Below, one piece after another: positions 12,701-25,030 of a DNA stretch of 64,000 nucleotides. The stretch is taken from the NCBI GenBank assembly GCA_013396995.1, contig VWZP01008546.1, positions 2,693-66,692 of the forward strand. The letters are read 5' to 3'. Below the pieces are notes generated by a model that was not told the origin of the DNA, made no database searches, and saw only the letters and a program-made list of their open reading frames with translations. Made by a program: the position numbers and the translations under genes. The DNA comes from Dicaeum eximium (lineage: Eukaryota > Chordata > Aves > Passeriformes > Dicaeidae). The number at the start of each line of letters is the position of its first letter. Position 1 is the first letter of the stretch.

Positions 12701-15390
12701 TTTTCATCCCTTTCCCATTATTTTCTTCTCAATTTTTTAAACAGATTTTGTTTTTGTGCACTTTATTCTTCAGCTTTTACATGTAAAATCTTAGGTTGCA
12801 GACGGAAGGACATTGCACATTCTAACTTAGAACGTTAAAGATGATGGTGTAATGAAACAGTACCTAAATTTGAATTAATTTGAATGGCCTTTCACCAATA
12901 TGCGAAGAAAGATAACAGTTGTTTTCCATTTACAGACATTTCAGTTAAAGAATTTGTGGTTTAGCTGATATGTTAATATATGTTAATTTATGGTTGTCTC
13001 CAACCAAAGTATATTTCATGAATCTATATTCACCTTTTTATTCTGATCTTCACTTTAACTGCTAGCTTTGTGCATAAACAAATGACTGCATTAGAAACAT
13101 ATTAAAAAGATAATTGAAAATAGCAACTAAAAATAGGGAAATAATAAATAGCTTCATTAAGAAAGAAAAATCTGGAGCAGATTGACATCTTTGTTGAAGT
13201 AAGTAACATAATTACAGTGCAAACAACAGAAGGAAAAACAGCTTTCTTCTTTAAGCACTGAAGATACAGAAGGGGCCATATTTTTGAGCCTTAAGCCAAC
13301 GATCATCTCTCAAAGCACCAAGGGCAGGATTCACAGCAGCATCCACGCGAACTCCAGATCAAAAAGGCTTTCAGGGCTAGGCCATCCACCTCAGCTCCGG
13401 AATGAATTTTACTGGCTGTAGTAGAAGCTTTCATTGTTAACAAACCAAACACATTATTTCCACTGGAGAAGATTTTAAAGGCCTGCCTAGGAGAGCCAGC
13501 TGGAAAGCTGTAATGTCTAAAGCTTCTGATGAAGGGTTCACATGGCCGTTAAACACTTTATCTTTGGACTCCTTTTCTTATTTAAATAATTTCTTAAGTA
13601 CCCACTAAATGAAAACTGTGGCTTGCTTCATCAGAGTTTGGCACATACGTCACCTCAGTCAGTCAATATTAAGAGAGGCAACACTTTTTAGCCATTTTGA
13701 AAGGCAGAAGAGTGGACATGGTTTGTGGATTTGTAGTCCTTAGGATACAAACAGTCAGGCAAGCTTATGAAAAAATAAAATCTACCTCTTTATGAGAACT
13801 GGTCTGGATTTGTAATTGATCCCTCTAGCAAAGAGGCTCAAGAGATATGTCTGATGCTAAAGTGGTGCTACTCTTAATTATATACCAAGAAATAAATGAG
13901 ATCTTTTTCAAGTGTGTGCTATAATTAGCACAAGTTATTAGCCTCCAGCAAAAATATTACACCATCCACTGGTCTCAAGAAGGAAATTCCTAACTGTACC
14001 TAAATATCAATGTTGTCATAAATAAAAGAGCCATTTGAACTGAACCTACTGCTAAGTGTACATCCAACTTTCTATGAACATAGGAAATAGAAATAGTAGC
14101 TGGGAACGACAACCTTCTCACAACACACTTTTCCATATAAGCAAAAATGAAGTGAGGGGGTGGGAGGAAGAAGGGGAGAGATAAGTTAAAAAAGGAACAG
14201 TATCTAAAGTTTTCAAGAAGTTTTTGTTTACCTTGCAAGACACCTGTCTTAAGTAAGGCTTAATTTTCCCTGAACACTGCATGAAATCACCTCTGCTTTT
14301 TTTCACATTCTTTATTTTTTAATCCTCTCATCTGGTTTACACTAATGATAATTAGCTTACTTTCTAAGAGCCTTATTGCAAACAAGGTACAAGATAATTC
14401 TGTTTGGCCTGTCTAGATTGTAGCATATCTTCTATTAGCTTTTTGACCATGTCTCATCTATTTAAGTAGTATTTTGTTACCTATTAGTTCTTTTAAAAAA
14501 GATTCAAATGGTGGCACTTAGAGTAAATAAACAGCAGCTTCACACATATTTACTGTTCTTGACGCATAGATGGTCATCTCTGTTTCTCATTTCCAGCACA
14601 GAGAGTAGGTAGCTGCAAAACAGAAGCAGATCAAATTCAGAGAGCTCTTACGAAATGCATTAAAAGTTCTCTTTGTGCCTTGAGGCTATTTAAATAAAAT
14701 GTACATATTTCACTTAATACTGTCATTTTCTTGTGTAGTAAAGTTTGTACTACTGCTCTCTGTCTAGGGTTTGCTTTACAAAACTGTATCAGATTTAATA
14801 AGAAAAATAGTTTCTCTCCATGTGTCATTTTAATACCTGAACTATTTGAGTAGATTTTAAATTACATTTCTATTATCTGTGTTGTGAAACAACAGTTAAT
14901 CAATATCAAACACACGCTGGCACTCTGATACTGCAGCCAGACTTATGAAGCCCTTTGGTTTGGTAAATAATCTTGAACTTTTAAAGGGAGCCAAAAAGCA
15001 AAACTTAGGCAAGCTTTGAAACAGTAATAACTCCCCCTTCCGGGAAAAAAACAAACAGCCAACCTCCCCTCAACAAACAAAAACAGAGAAGCACAAACCA
15101 AATGAAACCAAACCAAACAAACAAACAAACAAACAAACAAAAAACCACAGGGAAAAAAACCAAACACGCACAACACAGGAAGCAAAACTCATAAGAAATA
15201 ACATCGAGATGAGAGCACACAGCAGGTAGTGAAACTGGAGATGAACCCACCCCTTGCAAAATTACTTTCAAGGTGCAGATTACTGTCCTTGCTGGTCAGA
15301 AGAATCACTCTACTATGCTATTCAAGCATACCCCCAGGATATCGTGACACTAAGGGAACAATGAAAGGCAGCCATAAAGGAAAAAGCCTC
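9741..15390. other. Intergenic AT-rich DNA, no gene established
   Basis: No coding region can be supported. The longest open frame, minus strand 10558-11043, starts at GTG, resembles no family I know and has a length expected by chance in this much sequence. A minus-strand frame near 12028-12084 encodes a hydrophobic run followed by a good donor-like CAGGTGAGT, but it has no in-frame ATG. Confidence 0.55.
15105..15147 (+). repeat. (AAAC)n microsatellite
   Basis: Repeated caaa/aaac units run through this interval inside a wider A/C-rich patch that starts near 15040. It is a simple sequence repeat. Confidence 0.9.
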
Positions 15391-15392
15391 TT

Positions 15393-15600
15393 ATCATAGA
15401 ATCATTAAATAGTTTGAGTTGGAAGGGACTTAAAAGATCATCTAGCTCTGCCCCCTGCCATGGGTAGGGAACCTTCCTCTGCCCCAGGCTGCTCCAAGCT
15501 CCATTCAGCCTGGCTTTGAACACTATCACGGGCAGGGAGTCCACAGCTTTTCTGGGATACTTGTCTCACCACCCTCATAGTGAAGAATCTGTCTTCTCTA
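15393..15600 (-). mobile_element. CR1 LINE 3' fragment
   Basis: On the + strand it begins with atcatagaatcatt and ggaagggact, then continues with phrases typical of the reversed 3' end of bird CR1 retrotransposons: atcatctagctctg, ccctgccatgggtaggga, gtctcaccaccctcatagtgaagaat. The element therefore lies on the minus strand. It is a 5'-truncated, non-coding remnant of about 200 bp, as is usual for CR1. Confidence 0.85.
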
Positions 15601-17433
15601 GAGTACAGGACAGTACACATTTTTACTCATTTGTAATTGCAACAACAGTTTAAAAACAACTGATTCTTATCTGGTGTTTAGCATGATGTTTTTCCCCGGA
15701 ATTGCAAACACTAATTTATTTTTGCTGGTAAGTAATAACCTTGTTATCTCTAGCTAAACAATATTAGATTAACAAGAACAAATATCCTTGTGTTAAATAA
15801 ACAGTACATCATGCAGTAATAACATGTTGCTTTACAAATAAACACCAAATACTTCAGGCAGTGCATTTATGGTATTGATACAGGCTGCACTTCTCTTGTC
15901 AAAATACTTTGTGCAGCTGCAGTATATAAAGGAATTAAGGTTGCATAATTACAGCTGGTATTTTGTTTCACTAGTCAATACAGAACAAATAAATTAACCA
16001 CCATCTTTGCATAATTATTGTTTTCCCTCTTGAAATGGTAGGAATTTGAATTTCTTATCCACAGTACAAAGTAACCCAACACTTGATTAATTAAATATTA
16101 GCTAAGTTTCTCTCTACAACTGTAAATTGCACTTCAATTGAGAGAGTGACTTGCATCCTGAATCAAAATTAATAATGTAAATGCACTGATTGATTCGCCT
16201 TAGGACAATGAAAAATACATCACTCTGACAAATGTGGTTTTTAAGTTATCCACATTTCTATATTTGTGAGCTATAAAGAAAAGAGGGGAAGGGAAAGAAA
16301 AGGAAATTTCCTTATTCACAGCACACACTGAAGAATTATGTGGTTTTAGTAGACTGCAAACTTAGGCAGTTGGTACTGTCCAGAGTATCAGCAGATATGG
16401 ATTCTTTCTTCCCATCTAAGTAAAACTTATGTCTGCACTTTTGTTAAGCATGTATTAATGAAAGGCTTTAAGCTTCAGCTTTCAAAATGTGACTGCTAAT
16501 TTTGAGTGTTTCCCCTTTCAGAGAACATGCTAAGAGAACAACTGCCTTCGCTTCTGTTCTTCCTCTATAAAAGTGGGGTGACAGCAATTTGTATTTGTAT
16601 TCTCACAACACTTAAGATTCTCTACCAAAAGTTAGAAACATGCTGCTTGAAGGCCTTTAGAGAATGCTTTGGCAAATACCCTCAAAAGAAAGTTGCTGTC
16701 CCTCACTTGTATACTGCTGAAACCAGTTGTTAAGGATGTGCTTCTTCAGCTAGTTTAAAGAGGCCAAATTACATAAAGCAAAGTCTGCAGGCAGTTTTCA
16801 CTGGCCTAGTAGGAATGATTACCACCTCTCCGAGACAGGCAGAGTGCCTCTCTCGGGCTCCTCAGGAGATTTCATTTCAAATCAAGAAAGAACAAGCTCT
16901 CTGGATGCACAAGGTCAGCTGTGTGCAGACTGACCTGGGGCAGCATCCTCTGAGCTTGTGACACCACAATGCCCAATTCTTTTCATCAGCAGTCTCACCC
17001 TGATGTGTGCTCCCACTCAGAGGCTGCAGCAGGAGATCCCCTACAGTGATACAACTGCCTCTTCTGATTTCCAGCTGCAGTGGCAAAGGCTCTAGTTTAG
17101 GCTCCACTGACGATCACGTCCTGAGCTGTGCCCCTGAGTCCTGCCCAATGCTCCCGGTTTCACTGCAGGCATAACACAAGGAGATCACAGCCTATCCACT
17201 TCAGCTTCAAGATGAAGGCCAAGGCTTGTCAAAAGCTGCCAGTTCTCTGCTTTGCTATGTCCTGCAGTAGTCAAGGGTAGGCAGCACAGTCCCATCAGTA
17301 CTGCTGAGGGAGCTGCAAGGCTGCTGCACAGCTCACAGCTTGGTCTATGAACTGCCAGTGGAACAAATGTGTTGGACAGCATTCTGGTTACTGAGCAAGG
17401 AGGCCTGATGAAAACAGCTGCCAATGTTCTTTC
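15601..17433. other. Intergenic DNA, nothing recognised
   Basis: AT-rich sequence to about 16.8 kb, then a more balanced stretch at 16.8-17.4 kb. No exon, RNA gene or known repeat was recognised. Short open frames on both strands look like chance readings. Confidence 0.5.
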
Positions 17434-17489
17434 AGAATCATAGAATCACTTATGTTGGAAAGGACCTTTAAAATCATTGGGTCCAACTT
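17434..17489 (-). mobile_element. CR1 LINE 3'-end stub
   Basis: It begins gaatcatagaatcactt and continues with ttggaaaggacctttaaaatcat and gtccaactt, the reversed 3' end of a CR1 element. Only about 55 bp remain, so this is a very short insertion or a decayed tail. Confidence 0.75.
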
Positions 17490-18169
17490 GTAGAAGTCTA
17501 GGAAAACTATAAGTCTCACAATTTCTGAAGTTCTTTACTAATCTTTACTAATTTGAATTCATCACCGTTTAGAGCCTTGTGAGGCCATACAGAAATGCAA
17601 TACTTAACCTGTCCTATGTGCTCAGTCCTGGTACTATAAAAGCAGTGGCTTAACCCAAAGCACAGGGGATGTAAGTTTGATTCACCTTAACATATACACC
17701 CTGGGACAGTCTGCCGAGAGAAACTTTGGAATTAATATAATCAGAGAGTTTGACAAAGAAGAGTAACTTCTGGAGATCCCCGCAGTCCTATTCTCTCTGA
17801 TACTTCTTTTTCCTCTGCCCACTAAGAAAAGTACTGTCATTCTCGTCAGCTTTCAGCTGACACGACAATCTAAAGTACTCTTCAACAACCTAGTGTTTTT
17901 CTTATTGTAAGAACTGTTCACTCATTTCTGTGTAGACTCAAGCAACTTCTGCTATTCAGCTGTCAAGACACTGTGAAGCTCTGCTTTTGCATGATCAGGG
18001 ACACGGGGTTTGGTGTGGTTTTTCTCTGATACAGCAGCTCCACAGCTCCTGCAGGACAGTTTTCTGCCTCGCTCACGGCCCTCTGCAAGGCTGCGGCTTC
18101 CCGCAGCAAGAGCACCGACCTCTTGGGCCCTATGACCATGTCACTGCTCCTGCTTGCACACCATTCCTG

Positions 18170-18730
18170 GGAAGCTCCGGGTGACTCTCCCATGTTTCCC
18201 GGGCACAGACTGCACCCCGGCTTTGGCTGACGGACGCTCAGCGGTTCCGGCCGCCGGCTGCTCTCTCCATCCGAATGCCCTGGCTCCTCCTGGGCCGCGG
18301 CGCGGCTCCCGAGGTCGCTCCCACGGGCGGGAACGAGCCGCTCCGCTCCATCCCGGCCCCGTCGCTCCCTCGCCGTCGCACAAGGCCCCGCGCCTTTCCG
18401 CTCCAGCTCCGCCTTTCCTCTCGGCGCTCCCATGGCCTGGCCGCCGGCGCCCCCGGTCACGCAGCAGGTCGGGCGGGCGCGGGGCTGCGGGCGGCGGCCG
18501 GAGCAGGAGCAGGAGCAGCTGCTGGAGGCCGCCCGCTGCCTGGTGCTGGACGCGGACGGGAGGAGCGTCCCCTTCCAGGCCCTGTACGCGGAGCAGAAAG
18601 CGATCGTGCTGTTCGTGCGGGTGAGGAGGGGCCGTCGTGGGGCCCGGCCCGGCTCCCGGGCGGGCTGAGGGAGGGCGGGGGTGCGGGGGCTTAGCACGGG
18701 CTGGGCTGGAGCGGAGGGGAAGAAAAACAA
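18170..18730 (+). promoter_or_regulatory. PRXL2C: CpG island: promoter and first exon of PRXL2C
   Basis: The sequence changes abruptly from AT-rich to strongly GC- and CpG-rich, and the island encloses the PRXL2C start codon at 18432. There is no obvious TATA box in the 250 bp upstream, which fits a CpG-type promoter with dispersed starts. The first intron's donor (18621) also lies within the island. The precise transcription start cannot be read from the sequence. Confidence 0.8.
18432..18620 (+). CDS. PRXL2C: PRXL2C coding exon 1
   Basis: Encodes residues 1-63, from MAWPPAPP to IVLFVR, and ends in phase 0 before gtgagg. It includes an imperfect GAGCAG repeat (18501-18518) giving an EQEQEQ run at residues 24-29. 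The start lies in GC-rich DNA; its context has G at +4 but no purine at -3. Confidence 0.93.
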
Positions 18731-21700
18731 AGGAGAGCGGTGCTGCTCCTGAGACCCCTGTTCTTTGGTAAAGTGAAGCACTATTTACCAGAAAGGAAAT
18801 ACTTCTTCAGCCGGGTGTTTAGGGAAACAAGTATCGTGTTCCTTGATCTCCCAGCTGTCGAGCGAGCTATCACATTCCTAAAATATCTAGAGATAAAAAT
18901 ATTTGCAAGGCTGCAGGCCCAGTGTCCTTGTTCAGGCTTGGATTAAACCGGTATCCTAATCCAAATTTGGTTGCTGGAATCTTTCCCATTCCCTGTTCCT
19001 GGTCACCTCCAAGTGGTGTGTGCCCAAAGTCTGCTGCTTCATAGCTATGCAGTTATATCTGTTTCTGACACATTCAGTTGGGTATGTTGCAGAACTTTTT
19101 GTGTTACACCTGTAAGGAGTACGTGGAAGATCTGGCAAAAGTCCCCAAGGCATTTTTACAAGTAAGTACTCTGCTCTTAATGTGTTTGTGGCTGCAATCA
19201 AGCAGATCTCTTATGTCCACTATACACTTACGTAAGGCTTCAAGGAATTAAAAAAACAAAAGGCTCAGAAGAAGCAGTTTCATTGTGTGCTACAATAGCA
19301 ATAATGAATCTGCCTAGGAGACACAGGAAAGGATTTATGGCACTACACGCTTTGTTGCAACAGCATTATTTCTCCCTGCACTATTAGCTTGGTGCTCTTT
19401 TTACTGTTGTGTTCAGAACAGTTAGACAACATCTGACAGGCATTTCTTTCAGTATTAGTAGTGCCCTGGACAGCTGTCTTCTGAGTGCTAACTACTGCCC
19501 TTTCCATTATGCTAGTAGGGCTGACTGATGTGCATGGAACAAGATCAGAAAATTGATCTGGATTAAAAATAGTATCTTTTTCTATGGTGATTTGTAAGCT
19601 GCATTAGTAGTGTGTCCTGCTCTCCAGGGCAGCTGCACAAACAGGAATGACAGTGACAGAAAAGAGAAGCAGAGTGGGCAGGGGTTGCTATTGACATATA
19701 TTTTTTGGGTGGTAGGAGGCACCAGAGAAGATAATGATATCCTGCTAAATGTGGAAGGTCAATCTGTCTCTTCTAGACTGCTGATTGAAATTCTGTCATA
19801 CTTTATGCCCAAGAGCAGCATCGCCAATGACAGAGACTCAGGTCATTGATGACAGCAACTCCATCTAAGTCCATCTGAGATGGACTAGGAATTTGAGGAC
19901 AAAAAGGGGCAATTTCCTTGTCAGCTTCCCTTCTCAGGGCAGATATTTCTAAACTGTTTGATCAGTGTTACTCAAAAGGACTTTTTCTTAATTTGGCTCC
20001 TCAAATAAATGTATATAGAGAGCCAAAAATGTCTAAGCTTTTCCTACTGCAAGTATTCTGGTTTTAGAAGGGTGTCTTTTTATAACAAGCAAAATGATTT
20101 TATATGGGAAATTATTCTATATGAGAAAGGCAAAAATATAATAAAACAACCTTATATTTATTAACTGGTTTTAATGATATCTAAATGAACTTCAGTTTTG
20201 GGCTCTGTTTTAGACTCAGGCCTACGGCTGCACTGCAAAAAACAGTAGTGTGTATAAATGCAAGGTATAGCTATCAATGGGTCCATATATATAAATCCCA
20301 AATATTTGGGTACCATCATTTGTGTGCTGCTTCTTTAGATGTAGGTGCAACTGAGTGGAAATTTTGAGTTTCCAAAATCATAGCATGTTGGAATCAATGA
20401 AAAGACAATCCTACCAATGCTACAGGTAACTCAAAGTTTACACAACTGTAATTTAAAAGTTATCTTTAAAAATAATTTTTCACTTAACAAATTAATGTAA
20501 CTGCTGACTGTGGGTGATATATAAAAGTGCAGTCTCCAAACCTGTAAGTTAGGTTAACTTGAAATAATTTTAAATCAGTGCACTGTGATCACTAACTCGG
20601 GACACCAGATTCTGCTAATGTTTTGAAGTCATGTAGGAGCACCCAGTTCCTCTTTACAGCTTCAATACCCATGTTCTGTTCTAGGAATCGAATGTGAGGC
20701 TTGTAGTTATTGGACAGTCATCATATCATCACATCAAGGTAAATAAAGTAGTCATTAAATACAATGTATCCTCTATTATGTCTTAATGGTCTGCATTTGG
20801 TTTGCAACAGCAATAAAAAAGGCTAGTACTCATGAGGCAATTCTAATAGTAATACATGGCTAAAGCAAATAATTAAAACTTGCAGTTTAAAAACCACCAG
20901 GGGTTGCTAAGGAAACGTCTTTTGATTTCACTGGAAGCTTTGTTTTAGTAGGAGCTTTGAGGCTAAAAAATTTTCCACTTTAACATAAATAACAAATACA
21001 CAATTTTCAAATAAGAGGGGAGAGCATGGAGCTGGCAGGGTGTCAGTATTTTTGCTGTTGTCTGTAGACCCTATCTAGCTACTGCCTTAACCTTACAAAT
21101 ATTACTTTCTTCTTCTGTGTTTGTCTGTGTCTATGCCTATGTTTTGCAGCCGTTTTGCAGTTTAACTGGGTATACACATGAAATGTATGTAGATCCACAA
21201 AGGGAAATTTATAAAATACTTGGCATGAAAAGAGGTGAAGGTAATAAAGCATCAGGTAAGAATAACTTTCTCACCTTATTTAGACTTTCACAAACAAAAC
21301 AAAAATGCTCTGATAAAATAGTATGATTGCAATGTAAAGAGAAAGTGAGTTACCCACCAGACTCTCTCTCGTAGGCTGTATTTTGTGAAAACACTGGTAA
21401 TCACAAATCTCTAAAGTATTCATAGCAGCTGTTAATTCTTGTTGTTCTTATTACTGTATTTCTAGATAATAAGTGTTTTGTGGTTTTGTTTAGTTCGGAG
21501 CCCTCATGTGAAATCCAACACACTTCTGGGAAGCATTAGGAGTATATGGAGAGCAATGACTGGCCCAGCTTTTGATTTTCAAGGAGACCCTGCTCAGCAG
21601 GGAGGAGCTTTGATTATAGGCCCAGGTGAGCTGCTTTGTTTTGTGTGAAAGTTACAACTGCCTCCTTCAGCTGTTTGCTGAATTCCTATTCCAGCGGTAT

Positions 21701-22381
21701 TTCCCTGCTGTCTCTGTGGGTCCCAAGGAGACAGTCTTGTGTTGAACTGTGTGATTTCTGTCACATGAAGAAATCTGCAAAGTATCATTGTGTAGTCCCA
21801 TCTCCCACAGAGGTGGCATAAACCCGATCACAGACCTGCAGAAATTGATTGGATTACTGATGGAACTGATGCTGCTTCAAAGTTTGGAGGGTTTTCTTGG
21901 CATCGTGGTATTTACCTACATTCTGCTTTCACATTTGATTTGAGGCATTTAATGTGGTTTTATTAGAGGGGCAGAGGATGAAGGGGGAATTGCAACATGA
22001 CAGTCATCACATGATTAGGAAACATCATGCTACAGCAGATTTAAACTAGTTAGGTGCCTCAATGTTCCTTGCTTCTTTAATATAATTTAAAAATCTTTTG
22101 TCAGTGTTTAAAATACAGACTATTGTGCAGTCTACAGAACTAGTACACATTTGTATGATAACTGGTAGGTAGTCAGAATGCTTTTTCAATTCACTTACAT
22201 CTTTGAATAAATAAATATGTTATTCAATGATTTACATGTTATTCTCATTCCAGGCAATGAAGTTCATTTTTTGCACCTTGATAAAAGCAGGCTGGATCAT
22301 GTTCCCATTAATACAGTTTTGCAGCTGGCAGGAGTTAAAACAGTGAATTTCTCAAACAAACCCCAGATTATTGACATATGA
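18432..22381 (+). CDS. PRXL2C: PRXL2C (AAED1), peroxiredoxin-like 2C, six exons, complete
   Basis: Joining 18432-18620, 19093-19161, 20685-20738, 21150-21255, 21494-21625 and 22254-22381 gives an unbroken 225-residue protein with a TGA stop; the human protein, as I recall it, is about 226 residues. All five introns are GT-AG and phases match at every joint. The product belongs to the AhpC/TSA-like, peroxiredoxin-like 2 branch of thioredoxin-fold proteins. The family signature FLCYxCKEY is present at residues 65-73, keeping the CxxC pair (C67, C70), and is followed by the conserved VIGQSSYHHI, YVDPxREIYKxLGMKRG and FDFQGDPAQQGG blocks. There is no signal peptide or membrane segment, so a cytosolic protein is likely. 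The family is proposed to be redox-active and has been linked to glycolysis control; its exact reaction is not settled. The N-terminal 35 residues are low-complexity and poorly conserved. The start was chosen as the in-frame ATG that gives the family length. Confidence 0.96.
19093..19161 (+). CDS. PRXL2C: PRXL2C coding exon 2 (CxxC motif)
   Basis: Encodes residues 64-86, NFLCYTCKEY followed by VEDLAKVPKAFLQ. It carries the CxxC pair of the thioredoxin-like fold. The acceptor is ttgcag and the donor gtaagt, both at phase 0. Confidence 0.96.
20685..20738 (+). CDS. PRXL2C: PRXL2C coding exon 3
   Basis: Encodes residues 87-104, ESNVRLVVIGQSSYHHIK, a conserved core strand of the fold. The acceptor is ttctag and the donor gtaaat; both ends are phase 0. 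Confidence 0.96.
21150..21255 (+). CDS. PRXL2C: PRXL2C coding exon 4
   Basis: Encodes residues 105 to the first base of 140, from PFCSLTGYTHEMYVD through YKILGMKRGEG. The acceptor is ttgcag and the donor gtaaga, leaving a phase 1 intron. Confidence 0.96.
21494..21625 (+). CDS. PRXL2C: PRXL2C coding exon 5
   Basis: Encodes residues 140-183 plus one base of 184, including the conserved FDFQGDPAQQGGALIIGP block typical of the PRXL2 group. The acceptor is gtttag and the donor gtgagc, at phase 1. Confidence 0.96.
22254..22381 (+). CDS. PRXL2C: PRXL2C coding exon 6 and stop
   Basis: Encodes residues 184-225, GNEVHFLHLDKSRLDHVP through KPQIIDI, followed by TGA. The acceptor is ttccag. The 3' untranslated region begins at 22382. 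Confidence 0.96.
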
Positions 22382-23130
22382 CACTGATGTAATATATACT
22401 TCTTTTAAATTTGTGCTCTACAAGAACAGTTCTCCAGTGAATTACAACAAGCATTGGTTCTGTTGGTTCTTTGTGGGACATTTGAAACCTTATATAGAAA
22501 ATCAGAGCATAGAATAAACTACCCGACACTCAAGATGGATACGAAAGCGCTATTTCTGTTTAGTACAAGATAATAAAAACTAAAACACAATTGAGACTGA
22601 TTGCAAAAAATCCTGGAGCTTATTATTGCATCATCAAACAAACTTGCTAATATTTTTTAAAAACAATTGTGAAGGTGCACTAAAGTAAGAAATCAGATTT
22701 TGCTCAGGAAAAACTTGAGGTTCTTGCCTTCAGCAGATCAACTCTGGTTTTCAATCCAAGACTTCCCAGCACTTTTTTAAAGCTTCCAGCAGTGTATGAC
22801 AATTTTGTATTGAAATACACCTTGAAAAGTCACAATTTGGAACACCTGGACTTAATTTGCATCTGGCACTGGCAGAAGTTATGAAATAAATTTCACTAAT
22901 TCAAATAAGTATTTTAAATACATCATCCTGTATTGTCTGCAATTCTTTTGTGTGATAGAAAAACATGAGTCTGTAAGACCAGGGAGAGGTGTGTCTTAAA
23001 TTTGTATCTGATCAGATTATCAGTTTAGGCGTAAGCCAAATTATTTGTGTTCCTATGAAGATTTGTAGCAGAATGTTCTTTCTTTATATGTATGTATTTT
23101 CTCTCAGAGCAAGAGGTCTCTGAATAAATT
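22382..23130 (+). terminator. PRXL2C: PRXL2C 3' UTR with candidate polyadenylation signals
   Basis: AATAAA hexamers occur at 22513-22518, 22572-22577, 22885-22890 and 23123-23128. Any of them could end the transcript; sequence alone cannot say which is used. The UTR end is therefore uncertain. Confidence 0.5.
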
Positions 23131-25030
23131 GTTCTGAGTTATTTCTGTCTCAGACAACTGAAGTAAGCATAACAGCATTCTGGTTTGCAGTTCTGGCATA
23201 TTTCATATTATTAATTTATCTACAAATGTTTATGTTCAACATCTCTTGCTTTCATTAAAGTAGACGTGCCCTCTTTCATCTAGGAGACACTTCTTTTTAG
23301 CAATTTGAAAACAAATTGTCCAAGATTTGTGGAGGAGCATATCCTTCTCTGCAGCCTCTGATCTTTGACCTTCACTGTAAAATGCTACCTCACATACATG
23401 TCTCAACTGCAAATTTTCTCCCCTTTTAAGATTTCATGCAATTGTGAAATGGCATTTTGTGAAGATGTTTGTTCCTGCATCCATTAAGGTCAGTGGCAGA
23501 CCCAGAGCAAGGTCTGGAAAGCTTTACACCATTAAGAGCATGTGAAATTAAGTGCACCGTTCTTGATGAAAAATAAAAGGCTTGCTTAAGAAACATAACA
23601 ATACTGAACAATGTAATTCTATTAAAGACACTATGCCTTAGCAACTTATTCATTACACTCCTATTTCGATATTACGTGTTTAGAAGAAAGGTATTATTAA
23701 TGGAAAAATACAGTTGTCAGTTCGCTGCTTTGACTAAACAGCACTCAGCACAGGGCTAAAGGTAGTCACATGCAGACTCTCAAGCCCTGTGATTTCAGGG
23801 CTGGCCAGAGGCCTCTTCAAACTCAGCATAACAGACTGGGACAGGCAGCTCAGGCTCACGGGAGAGTGAAGTATGCTTTTCATGAACCACTGCCCCTACA
23901 GTCTCAAATAAAGAGCTGCCTCCTCCCTCCAGCACACCCCCAGCTCAACAATACTTTTCAGCATGCCAGAAACTCTGGAATGCATCTGCCTTTCTGCCTT
24001 ATGCTACTTAAACAACAGCCAAAAGCAGGCTGGAACACTGGTCATGTTTGTAAAACAAAAACAATAAACAAAAAAATTATTTTCAGACACAATGAATGAT
24101 GAATACTCAGCTTATTTGTAGTGCTTCCACTCTGCTTCATTCACCTGATAATCACAATCAAGGACACTGATTCTCGTTCCACTTTTATTTTGCGGTTGTT
24201 TTGGTGCTTTTGATTTTAAAGGAAATGTTCTAGCTGCATTCCTGCTTCTTTTGCTTTTAGTAGAATTAAAACAATATACAATGGTAATATTTCTGTTGGT
24301 CCTAATAAGCACATTTTAAAAAATTAACTATAGTTAAAAGAACTCTGGATTATTAAAAGAGATTGGAGTTAATTAAACTGTGTAGTTTTACAGCTCTTTA
24401 GGTTGAAGTCATCCACCCTCACTATTTCAATACTGACACGAACCATACCACAACCTCTGTGTTATCCCAGCAAAATCACTTCTTCAGAAAGACTCACAAA
24501 CAGCAGACAAACAAAAGGAGGGAGGAAGAGAGAGGAGGATTCAGCAGAAGAGCTGAGGTGTCCTAATCAGAGTATTGGTCCCGCCTTTTGCATCTGGCCG
24601 CAGCTTGAGAGCGTTTGCTTGTCTCCCGCGAGACAATGATTCCCACATTCATATCGAATTGGAGCAACGATGGCCATAGTCATCCTTGGGAAAATTTGTT
24701 TCCGAAGTTCAGAAGAATTTTAGGTCTCTGGTGTTATTTAGAAAGGGTATTTTTGAAAAAGTCATGCAGTGAAAAGTGGCAACCAGTATGTTTCCAACAG
24801 GTTTTCCGCCATAAATATGCACACTCAGCAGATGGTAGAACACCTCCTCAGGAGCTTTCATCATGGCCAGTTACACGGAGGTGGGAAGGGAGTGGTTTTC
24901 AGAAGCTGTTTTACTTACTAACTTGGTTTAGTGCTACGGCTATTTGAAATAACTGTGTGTGTTAAAGTACCGCTGTAGCTACGAGGCAGATTCAAACCCA
25001 GTTATTATAACTTTTCAGGTAAGTCCATTT
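23131..25030. other. Spacer between PRXL2C and CDC14B
   Basis: No coding exon was recognised. The stretch is AT-rich until about 24.55 kb and then moves toward the CDC14B CpG island. Short open frames here look like chance readings. Confidence 0.55.

Noticed and set aside
17963..18781. 272-codon minus-strand open frame across the PRXL2C CpG island
   Set aside because: GC-rich DNA has few stop codons, so this is a shadow of the promoter and first exon on the other strand.
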